A DNA stretch of 5,313 nucleotides from positions 1 through 5,313 of the forward strand of contig JBGPJM010000279.1 in the NCBI GenBank assembly GCA_041485385.1, read 5' to 3'. A program made the translations under genes and the position numbers. The number at the start of each line of letters is the position of its first letter. Position 1 is the stretch's first letter. Below, one piece after another: positions 1 to 5,313 of the stretch. This DNA is from JBGPJM01 sp041485385 (GTDB taxonomy: Bacteria > Planctomycetota > Phycisphaerae > Phycisphaerales > UBA1924). The notes beneath the pieces are model-generated. The model made no database searches and was not told the origin of the DNA. It worked only from the letters and a program-made list of their open reading frames with translations.

Positions 1-2838
1 CAGCAGGTCCAGCACCGCGCAGTTCTCCTCCTCGCTGAACCCCAGCGCCTGATCGCACACGATCAGCGGCACCTGCCCCCACATCGAGACATACCTCGTC
101 GGCATCGACCCCGGCCCCTTCGACGCCAGGTGCACCACCCGCCCCCCCTTCTCCAGAAACTCCACGACCCGCTCGGTCAGCCTGTGCGTGAGGATCACCC
201 GCGCACCGGCCGGCACGGCCTGGTCGTGCGCCCACGGCGTCAGGTCCGGCCGCAGCTTCCCCGGGTCCGGCAGCACGCACACCCGGTTCCTCACCGGCGA
301 GCCCCACCCGCTCGAATACTTGTGCTCCTCGAAGTCCGGGTACTCATCCCGCGCATCCACGAAGTCGATCCCGCTCAGCCGCACCGTCGGCAGCCGGTCA
401 TCCTGCCCGATGTCCGGCTTCGGCCGCGGCAACACCCACAGCGTCCACGAGTTCGCCACGCACCCCGCCATCGGGGAGGGGGGGCGAGCAGTCAGCGTGC
501 ATCGCATCGGCACACCCGTCCCCGGCAGGAGCGTCGGCCCTTCCGCCCACGCCACAGCTCCGGGCGCGCACCGCAGCTCGACCTGGTGCGTCTCCGACGA
601 CCCTTCGCACTCGGCCGTCAGCTCGAACGCCTGATCGATCGCCCGTTTCCCGAAGTTCGAGACGCCCACGCGGCACGCAATCGCCCCGCCACCGAAAAAC
701 CCCCGCCTGTGCTCCGGCGTCCACAGGAGGAGCGCCGCATCGCTCATCCACGGCGCAAACTGCTCCGGCGTGAACCGCCACCGCCCCAGGTCATCCTGGA
801 ACCCGCACCGGCACTGCGGCACGTCCCGCAGATGGTTCATCACCACCCCCGCGTGGTTGGGGTACGCCCGCAGCCGCTCCACCTGGAACTTCCGCCCCAG
901 CAGGTGGTACCGGTCCCCGTGCTCCCGGAACCGGCGCACCACCTCCGCCCCGTGCTTCTCCGCGAGCCCGTGCTCGAACCGCGCCAGCTCCGCCAGCCCC
1001 TTGGGCAACCACCACGCCGTGCCGGCCGAGAACACGCTCGTCCCCGCCTCCGGCACGATGACGCCGAGGCGCTTCCCGGGCGCCACCTTCTCCAGTTGCG
1101 TCACCTCGTACTTCAGCACGCCCGCCACCTTGGCCTTGAGCTCGAACGTCTTCAGGTCCGCCTCCAGCTCCGCCACGACATCCCCCTCGGCCACGCGCCC
1201 GCCATCCTCCCTGCGCCACCTGAGAATCGTCGACGGCGGCAGGTCCCCCTCGGCAACGATCTGCCACCGCGTCGCAACGGCCCCCCCGGCCGCGCCCCCG
1301 CCGCTCGTCTGCTGCACCACCGGCCGGTCCCCCTTCGACGCCCCCTCCAGCCCCGCAATATCCGGCCAGCTCGTGTACAGGATCGATTCCCCCATGATGA
1401 ACGGCTTGGGCTCCATCTCCTCGAGCGCCGCCTGCAGGTCGTCCAGGTACCTCACCCACCGCCCCGCGCTCTCGTACGTGTGCTCGTCCCACAGGTCCGT
1501 CTTCGTCGGGTCCGTCCACGCAAAGAACGCCGTCTGGATCTGCAGCGCCCGCTCCGGCAACCGCCGCCGCGCCTCCGCCCACCACCACTCCGCTAAGGTC
1601 GGGTTGAACCGCTCGTGCTCGCACGAGCCGCTCACCAGCACCACGCTGGGGTGGTTCGCGTCCCGCCGGAAGAACCGCACGAACTCCAGCTTGTACTCCT
1701 CGATGTGCTCATCGCCCATCGGCGACTTCCACACCGGGTGCTCCTGCCAGATCATCATCCCCATCTGATCCGCGATCTCATAGAAATACCGCGGCGGGTA
1801 CCACATGCAGATGCACACGCAGTTGAACCCCAGCTTCTTCAGCTGCGCGAACCGCTCCCGCACCTCCGCCGGCGTCGGCGCCGGCGCGATGTGATGCGGC
1901 TCGTGCCCCCAGTCCAGCACCCCCCTGATGAAGATCGGGCTCCCGTTCAGCAGCAGCCGTTGGTTCCCCGGCCCGCCCGTCTTCACGTGCCGGAATCCGA
2001 ACCGCACCGTGTGCTCCTGCACGCCGCGGGCATCGCGCAGCGCCAGCCGCACCGTGTACAAGAGCGGCGAGTCCGGCGACCACGCCGCCGGCTGCGCCAC
2101 CTGCAGCCGCAGCTTCGACGTCGCCGTCCCCGCCCGGATCGTTGCCCGCCCCTGCATCACCGACTGTCCGTGCGGGTCCTCCACCCGGATCTCCGCCGCG
2201 GCATCCGCCTCGCACCGCGCCAGCTCCACCGAGACGTCCACCTCCCCCGTCTCCAGATCGGCGATCAGCGTCACGCCGTCCGGCTCGGTGCAGATGCCCC
2301 CGGTCCTGAACAGGCACACCCGGTCCCAGATCCCCCCGTGCTCGGCGCTCACCACGTTGTGGAACCCCTTGGTCAGGTTCCCGCCGAAGACCGGCGCCCC
2401 GTCGATCCACACCGGCGGCGTCGCCCGCACCTTGTCCACCCGCACCACGATCTCCGCCTCCGCCCCTCCCGGCGCCCGTCCCCGCAGCGCCTCGGTCACG
2501 TCCAGCTGGAACGGCGCCCAGTCCCCGATGTGCCGCCCCACCTCCACCCCGTTCACCCACACCCGCGCATCCGTCGCCACCGCATCGAACCTCAGCCAGG
2601 CCCGCTGCCCCGCCGCCAACCAGCCTTGGGGTACGGCGAGCGCTCGCCGGTACCACGCCACGTCCGGGTCCTTCATCCCGAAGACCATCTGCCACGCGCA
2701 CGGCACCGGGATGTCGTGCCAACCGTCGGCCGGGCGCTTCGCGGGCGTCCACCACTGGGCAGAGACACCCGCATCGCCGGGGTCAGCGCGGATCAGCCAG
2801 GGGCCGGTGAGCTCGATCGTGTGTTGCGGATCGTTCAA
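1..2838 (-). CDS. Glycoside hydrolase family 2 protein with inserted lipoyl-like domain (partial, C-terminus beyond window)
   Basis: The frame is open without a stop from 2838 to the left edge (946 codons). An in-frame TGA at 2851-2853 bounds it, and TTG at 2836-2838 is the only NTG codon before the conserved N-terminus (NDPQHTIELTGPW). Domains seen in order: a jelly-roll sugar-binding domain (about 9-165, WVNGVEVG at 94-101); an Ig-like sandwich ending in FGFR (280-283); a TIM barrel (about 295-680) with LNGSPIFIRGV (297-307), WQEHP (364-368) and NHPSV (395-399); a second Ig-like sandwich (about 715-805); and an alpha/beta region with EKGGRVVHLA near 896-905. E407 (in SCEHE) fits the acid/base and E484 (in FIMGES) the nucleophile, 77 residues apart, close to the spacing in LacZ. 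Residues 507-608 are a lipoyl-like insertion, described separately. GH2 enzymes are retaining glycosidases cutting beta-galactosides, glucuronides, mannosides and others; the substrate here is unknown. No signal peptide is visible, so a cytoplasmic location is likely. The gene follows a ribokinase-like kinase by 26 bases. Confidence 0.9.
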   Translation of the reverse strand, partial: MNDPQHTIELTGPWLIRADPGDAGVSAQWWTPAKRPADGWHDIPVPCAWQMVFGMKDPDVAWYRRALAVPQGWLAAGQRAWLRFDAVATDARVWVNGVEVGRHIGDWAPFQLDVTEALRGRAPGGAEAEIVVRVDKVRATPPVWIDGAPVFGGNLTKGFHNVVSAEHGGIWDRVCLFRTGGICTEPDGVTLIADLETGEVDVSVELARCEADAAAEIRVEDPHGQSVMQGRATIRAGTATSKLRLQVAQPAAWSPDSPLLYTVRLALRDARGVQEHTVRFGFRHVKTGGPGNQRLLLNGSPIFIRGVLDWGHEPHHIAPAPTPAEVRERFAQLKKLGFNCVCICMWYPPRYFYEIADQMGMMIWQEHPVWKSPMGDEHIEEYKLEFVRFFRRDANHPSVVLVSGSCEHERFNPTLAEWWWAEARRRLPERALQIQTAFFAWTDPTKTDLWDEHTYESAGRWVRYLDDLQAALEEMEPKPFIMGESILYTSWPDIAGLEGASKGDRPVVQQTSGGGAAGGAVATRWQIVAEGDLPPSTILRWRREDGGRVAEGDVVAELEADLKTFELKAKVAGVLKYEVTQLEKVAPGKRLGVIVPEAGTSVFSAGTAWWLPKGLAELARFEHGLAEKHGAEVVRRFREHGDRYHLLGRKFQVERLRAYPNHAGVVMNHLRDVPQCRCGFQDDLGRWRFTPEQFAPWMSDAALLLWTPEHRRGFFGGGAIACRVGVSNFGKRAIDQAFELTAECEGSSETHQVELRCAPGAVAWAEGPTLLPGTGVPMRCTLTARPPSPMAGCVANSWTLWVLPRPKPDIGQDDRLPTVRLSGIDFVDARDEYPDFEEHKYSSGWGSPVRNRVCVLPDPGKLRPDLTPWAHDQAVPAGARVILTHRLTERVVEFLEKGGRVVHLASKGPGSMPTRYVSMWGQVPLIVCDQALGFSEEENCAVLDLL
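1015..1320 (-). other. Lipoyl/biotinyl carrier-like domain inserted in the GH2 catalytic barrel
   Basis: This segment encodes residues 507-608 of the GH2 protein. It opens with a Gly/Ala-rich linker (TSGGGAAGGAVAT, 511-523). The domain proper (about 525-596) follows the E2 lipoyl-domain plan: TILRWRREDGGRVAEGD matches the usual 'tivrW..keGd.V..GD', VVAELEADLKTFELKAKV matches 'laeIEtDKatmeveApv', then AGVLKYEV and APGKRLGVI match 'dGvl..i' and 'vGe.lavi'. At the hairpin tip the usual E-T-D-K-A-T reads E-A-D-L-K-T, so K563 sits one place after the position normally modified. The flanks GDRP (503-506) and WWLPKGL (609-615) read like neighbouring barrel sequence, so this looks like a clean in-frame insertion in the loop after the nucleophile strand. 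Whether it carries a cofactor is unknown; a purely structural or binding role is at least as likely. Confidence 0.8.
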
Positions 2839-2844
2839 GATATG

Positions 2845-2852
2845 CCTGCCTC
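2845..2852 (-). promoter_or_regulatory. Ribosome binding site supporting the TTG start of the GH2 gene
   Basis: On the minus strand the bases before TTG (2838) read GAGGCAGG followed by CATATC. The AGG nearest the start lies 6 bases upstream and GAGG 10 bases upstream, both usable Shine-Dalgarno distances. An in-frame TGA at 2851-2853 rules out any longer start, so this site supports the TTG. An ATG at 2853-2855 is in another frame and stops after about two dozen codons. Confidence 0.5.
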
Positions 2853-2864
2853 ATGGGGAGGGGA

Positions 2865-3770
2865 TCAACTCGGCGCTCGGACAATCAGCGCGTCCACCTC
2901 TTGTCTGGTCGGGAGCGACGGGATCGCCCCCCTCCTCGTGGTCGCCAGCGCCCCCGCCGCCGCGGCGTACCGCAGCGACACGCGCAGCCCCTCCAGCGAC
3001 GGCAAACTCCCCGCTTTTCCACGCTCCCACGTCGCCGCCATCGCCCCCACGAACGCGTCCCCCGCCCCCACGGTGTCCACCGGCACGACACGGAACGCCG
3101 GGATCTGCCCCTCGCCGTTCGGCGAGGTGTACCGCACGCCGCGCTCGCCCAGCGTCTTGATGATCGTCGGTATCGGTGTCTCGCCCACGATCGCCGCTTC
3201 GGTCTCGTTCACCACCAGCACGTCCACGCGCCCCGCCAGCGAATCCGGCAGCGGGCTCGCCGGCGCGGCGTTCAGGATCACCGTTGGGCCCGCGCCGGGA
3301 ACGCTCCGCGCGATCTGCGCGGCCGTCGTCACACTCGCCAGCGGCACCTCCATCTGCATCAGCATCACATCGGATTTCTGCACCATTTCCCGTGCCGCGT
3401 GCACCTGGTGCGGCGAGAGTTGCGCGTTGGCCCCGGGGGCGACGACGATGGTGTTCTTCCCCCCGGCCGAGACGGTGATGATGGCCACGCCCGTGGCCAC
3501 CCCGGGGGTGACGTGCACCGCCGAGACGTCGATCCCCTCGGCGGCCAGAGTTTCTTTGAGGGTCCGGCCGTTGGCGTCATCGCCCACGCACCCGATCATC
3601 GCGACCTGCGCCCCCATCCTCGCCGCGGCGACCGCCTGGTTTGCCCCTTTCCCCCCGGGAAAGACCGCGAAGTTCTCCCCCAGCACCGTCTCCCCCGGCG
3701 CAGGGAACCGGGGCGCATGGACGACCAGGTCCATGTTCAGCGAGCCGACGACGCACACCCGGACACCCAT
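2865..3770 (-). CDS. rbsK: Ribokinase-like PfkB family sugar kinase
   Basis: This gene encodes 301 residues; E. coli RbsK has 309. Ribokinase transfers phosphate from ATP to the 5-hydroxyl of ribose in the cytoplasm. Visible motifs are GSLNMDLV at 9-16 (N12 and D14, sugar contacts), GGKGANQA at 39-46, QMEVPL with E141, VNETEA (N188, E191) and DTVGAGDAF at 232-240, where D238 is the catalytic base. These correspond to E. coli N14, D16, K43, E143, N187, E190 and D255, which favours ribokinase over other PfkB kinases, though substrate is not proven. About 18 residues appear missing between NETEA and the strand IPTIIKTLG. ATG at 3768-3770 is chosen because MGVRVCVVGS begins at the usual family N-terminus; the frame is open further up, but those 39 residues are Trp/Gly-rich and unlike the family. 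There is no clear Shine-Dalgarno site. Its stop is 26 bases before the GH2 start, suggesting an operon. Confidence 0.93.
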   Translation of the reverse strand: MGVRVCVVGSLNMDLVVHAPRFPAPGETVLGENFAVFPGGKGANQAVAAARMGAQVAMIGCVGDDANGRTLKETLAAEGIDVSAVHVTPGVATGVAIITVSAGGKNTIVVAPGANAQLSPHQVHAAREMVQKSDVMLMQMEVPLASVTTAAQIARSVPGAGPTVILNAAPASPLPDSLAGRVDVLVVNETEAAIVGETPIPTIIKTLGERGVRYTSPNGEGQIPAFRVVPVDTVGAGDAFVGAMAATWERGKAGSLPSLEGLRVSLRYAAAAGALATTRRGAIPSLPTRQEVDALIVRAPS

Positions 3771-4097
3771 GCCGCTGACTGTACCGCGCGACGCCCACCC
3801 CGCCGGCCCACCCGACCCACCCCACCACCAAAACCAGGGAGGGCCCAATCTGCGCGCCCAAACAGGGAAATACCCCTCGATTTGCACGCGACTTTGGCGA
3901 CGTTCAGTGGACTAACCAGCATGTTCTGTGAGCGCTGTTCCAGTGCCTGATCCCGGATGCCCAGTGCCCCTCCCACCCGGATTCAGTCGCGGCCGGATGG
4001 AGAGCAGCAACCCCTGTTCATGGGGGTATTCCGGCGCTCTACGACTGGTGGCGATACTGCGGAACTCGGACCGGACCATGACCACGCGGCGGCGACT
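3771..4097. other. Intergenic region between the ankyrin gene and the ribokinase
   Basis: These 327 bases hold no gene I can support. The half next to the ribokinase should contain the promoter and leader of the ribokinase-GH2 pair, but I see no convincing -35/-10 boxes. A G-rich tract lies at 3794-3823. A weak 5-bp hairpin at 4010-4027 has no T-run after it. Short open frames crossing the region have no recognisable motifs. Confidence 0.6.
3794..3823 (-). promoter_or_regulatory. Candidate G-quadruplex in the ribokinase leader
   Basis: On the minus (coding) strand, 30 bases contain six runs of three or four G: 3820-3823, 3816-3818, 3811-3813, 3807-3809, 3798-3801 and 3794-3796. The loops between them are 1, 2, 1, 5 and 1 bases, so any four consecutive runs meet the usual quadruplex rule. 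The tract ends 23 bases upstream of the ribokinase ATG. If transcribed, it could fold in the mRNA leader and affect ribosome access; if upstream of the transcription start it could act in DNA. The role is inferred and only the base pattern is seen. Confidence 0.5.
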
Positions 4098-4919
4098 TCA
4101 CTTTGTCGATTGCCTGAGAATGGCGACCGCGGCATCGTGCTTGAAGCGTGCTGCTTCCGTGATGGCTTGTTGCATGTCGGAGGCAGTGATGCATGGTGCG
4201 GCATCATGCTCCAACAGCACGCGGAGCGTTTTGCAGTTGCCGTACATTGCTGCGATGACAACAGGCGACAAGCCACGATGATCTCGTTTGCAGATATCGG
4301 CGTGAGCTTGAATCAGCAGCTCGGCAATCGAGTCACCATCTGCTCGGGCGCATGCAAGGGTCAGGGGCGTGTTTTCAAGCACATCCGTGGCGTTGACGTT
4401 CGCGCCGTGCACAATGAGACGATCGCAGCAGGCTTGGCTGCCGTAGGCCGCCGCTAGGTGAAGAGCCGTATGACCTTGATTGTCCGACGCCATCACGTCT
4501 GCCCCTCGATCCAAGAGGGCATTCACGATCTCGACCTCGTCCCACTCAGATGCTCGAATCAGGGCGGTCCCGCCGAAGCCATCCCGCTGCTCAATCCGCG
4601 CGCCATGTTGTAATAAACTGAGCACGGTGCCATTGTGGCCGCCGCGAACGGCCCAGATCAGTGGCGGAAGCAGGTGAAGAGATGGATTAGCCAGCGCGCT
4701 TCGCCTTACCTCATACTTGGTGCCGTGCCACCACGTCTGTGGAGGCAGAAGAACGCCGAGATAGGCGCTCAGGCACAACAGGGTTCCATTCGTAGCCAGA
4801 AGCAATACCGCGCCGCAGACAAGCGCGAGTGCCACGCCGGCTCGCAACCGTAGCCTGCGCTGCCTCCCTCGGGCCGGAAGACCTGGTGCGCTCATCGGCA
4901 TCGCGCGGACCGTTTCCAT
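4098..4919 (-). CDS. Membrane-anchored ankyrin-repeat protein
   Basis: This gene encodes 273 residues starting from ATG at 4917-4919. An Arg-rich N-terminus (17-26, RGRQRRLRLR) precedes a hydrophobic stretch at about 27-59 (GVALALVCGAVLLL, then LCLSAYLGVLL), which may be one signal anchor or two short helices. From about 84 onward come five ankyrin repeats of about 33 residues, beginning near 84, 114, 147, 180 and 214, then a capping helix at 246-270. Telling pieces are GFGGTALIRAS, NQGHTALHLAAAYG, LLDRGADVMASD and VHGANVNATD. Ankyrin repeats bind other proteins; no enzymatic domain is present and the partner is unknown. The positive-inside rule would put the repeats outside the cytoplasm if there is a single anchor. 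ATG codons at 4901 and 4895 in the same frame are alternative starts; none has a clear Shine-Dalgarno site. The upstream gene stops 4 bases before, which suggests translational coupling. Confidence 0.82.
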   Translation of the reverse strand: METVRAMPMSAPGLPARGRQRRLRLRAGVALALVCGAVLLLATNGTLLCLSAYLGVLLPPQTWWHGTKYEVRRSALANPSLHLLPPLIWAVRGGHNGTVLSLLQHGARIEQRDGFGGTALIRASEWDEVEIVNALLDRGADVMASDNQGHTALHLAAAYGSQACCDRLIVHGANVNATDVLENTPLTLACARADGDSIAELLIQAHADICKRDHRGLSPVVIAAMYGNCKTLRVLLEHDAAPCITASDMQQAITEAARFKHDAAVAILRQSTK

Positions 4920-4923
4920 GCAT

Positions 4924-5313
4924 TCAATGTACGCGGTTGGGCGGCGCGTCCGGCAGGCGCGGGCGGGCTGTGGCAAGAAAGGCGCATGGTCCGCGCCAAC
5001 ACCGCGGTCGTGCACGTCTACAACTGGAACCACATTCAGGGCATCTCGGCGCCGTGTTTCCGGCCAAGCTATACCCGCACCCGGCGCATTGATGCCGAGA
5101 GTGCCGGATCCTGCTTCGAACGTGCGAGAAGAGACGAGTCGTCGCGGTGATCAACGCGAATACGCACACGTAGTCGACAAGCAGCCGCAACCACAACACG
5201 TGCGAGGGGAAAACGTAATGCCCAAGTCGTGTCCCGTACAGGAGATCATCGGTATTGATGGTGTAGTCGTAGCTCTCCAGGTACGTGGCGCACACGAGCG
5301 GCCATCCGAATCC
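4924..5313 (-). CDS. Membrane protein with C-terminal zinc ribbon (partial, N-terminus beyond window)
   Basis: The frame is open from the right edge to the TGA at 4924-4926, giving 129 visible residues starting GFGWPLVCATYLES. The true start lies outside; the GTG at 5293-5295 is unlikely to be it because the preceding FGWPL reads as native protein. One hydrophobic segment is visible (LWLRLLVDYVCVFALITA), then a basic stretch (RSRIRHSRH), then a zinc ribbon with two CxxC pairs, CAGCGYSL and RCPECG. An Arg/Pro-rich tail of about 30 residues follows. A 'GWP' motif, a transmembrane helix and a terminal CxxCGY-CPECG ribbon is a layout I associate with uncharacterised planctomycete proteins; that is recall, not a search. 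The ribbon would face the cytoplasm beside basic residues and probably binds zinc. The function is unknown. It probably shares a transcript with the ankyrin gene downstream. Confidence 0.75.
   Translation of the reverse strand, partial: GFGWPLVCATYLESYDYTINTDDLLYGTRLGHYVFPSHVLWLRLLVDYVCVFALITATTRLFSHVRSRIRHSRHQCAGCGYSLAGNTAPRCPECGSSCRRARPRCWRGPCAFLATARPRLPDAPPNRVH

Noticed and set aside
474..484. Possible frameshift at the G-rich run in the GH2 gene
   Set aside because: The reading frame on both sides encodes plausible protein in the same register, so no shift is needed.
130..1596. Long plus-strand open frame of 488 codons opposite the GH2 gene
   Set aside because: The product is a string of Pro, Arg and His typical of antisense GC-rich coding DNA, and the minus strand carries clear GH2 motifs here.
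1778..2755. Minus-strand open frame in another register within the GH2 gene
   Set aside because: It is Gly/Ala/Arg-rich with no motifs; the neighbouring register gives a continuous GH2 protein.
3771..3887. 39-residue N-terminal extension of the ribokinase
   Set aside because: The residues are rich in Trp and Gly, cover the G-rich tract and precede the standard ribokinase N-terminus at ATG 3770.
1615..3915. Plus-strand open frame of 766 codons opposite the GH2 and ribokinase genes
   Set aside because: It has no recognisable domains and lies antisense to two genes with intact conserved motifs.
3737..3976. Small 79-residue minus-strand open frame over the ribokinase start
   Set aside because: It overlaps the ribokinase start, ends in low-complexity Gly/Arg sequence and has no motif or ribosome binding site.
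4010..4027. Hairpin acccc/ggggt as a terminator after the ankyrin gene
   Set aside because: The stem is only 5 bp with an 8-base loop, and no T-run follows on the minus strand.
3957..4457. Plus-strand open frame of 166 codons antisense to the ankyrin gene
   Set aside because: The minus strand has clear ankyrin repeats here; the plus-strand product resembles nothing I know.
4711..4923. Minus-strand open frame starting directly after the zinc-ribbon stop
   Set aside because: It lies in another register over the N-terminus of the ankyrin protein and has no recognisable features.

Overview
The window reads as chromosomal DNA of a high-GC bacterium, most likely a planctomycete (possibly the Phycisphaerae side). 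This is inferred from the C-terminal zinc ribbon after a membrane segment in the right-hand gene, a style common in planctomycete hypothetical proteins, from the GC-rich GH2-type glycosidase, and from weak or absent Shine-Dalgarno sites. All four genes I can support lie on the minus strand, so transcription runs from high to low coordinates. The long open frames on the plus strand are antisense shadows of GC-rich coding sequence.

Right part (about 4098-5313): a membrane protein with a C-terminal zinc ribbon, whose N-terminus lies beyond the window, is followed after 4 bases by a membrane-anchored ankyrin-repeat protein. The two look co-transcribed. This part and the gap after it have visibly lower GC than the rest.

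Middle (3771-4097): 327 bases without a convincing gene. Its ribokinase-proximal end carries six runs of G on the coding strand, a strong G-quadruplex candidate 23 bases upstream of the next start codon.

Left part (1-3770): a PfkB-family sugar kinase, closest to ribokinase, is followed after 26 bases by a very large glycoside hydrolase family 2 protein. That protein starts at TTG and runs off the left edge with 946 codons visible. The pair looks like a sugar-use operon: the hydrolase would release sugar from a glycoside and the kinase would phosphorylate a sugar. The substrate cannot be read from the sequence.

The most unusual feature is inside the hydrolase. Just after the catalytic nucleophile of the TIM barrel, about 100 residues are inserted that closely resemble a lipoyl/biotinyl carrier domain of 2-oxoacid dehydrogenase E2 type, behind a Gly/Ala-rich linker. 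The usual modified lysine is displaced by one position. The ribokinase also appears to lack about 18 residues in one stretch between its NETE motif and its catalytic GAGD motif. No tRNA, rRNA, CRISPR array, insertion sequence or phage gene was seen.
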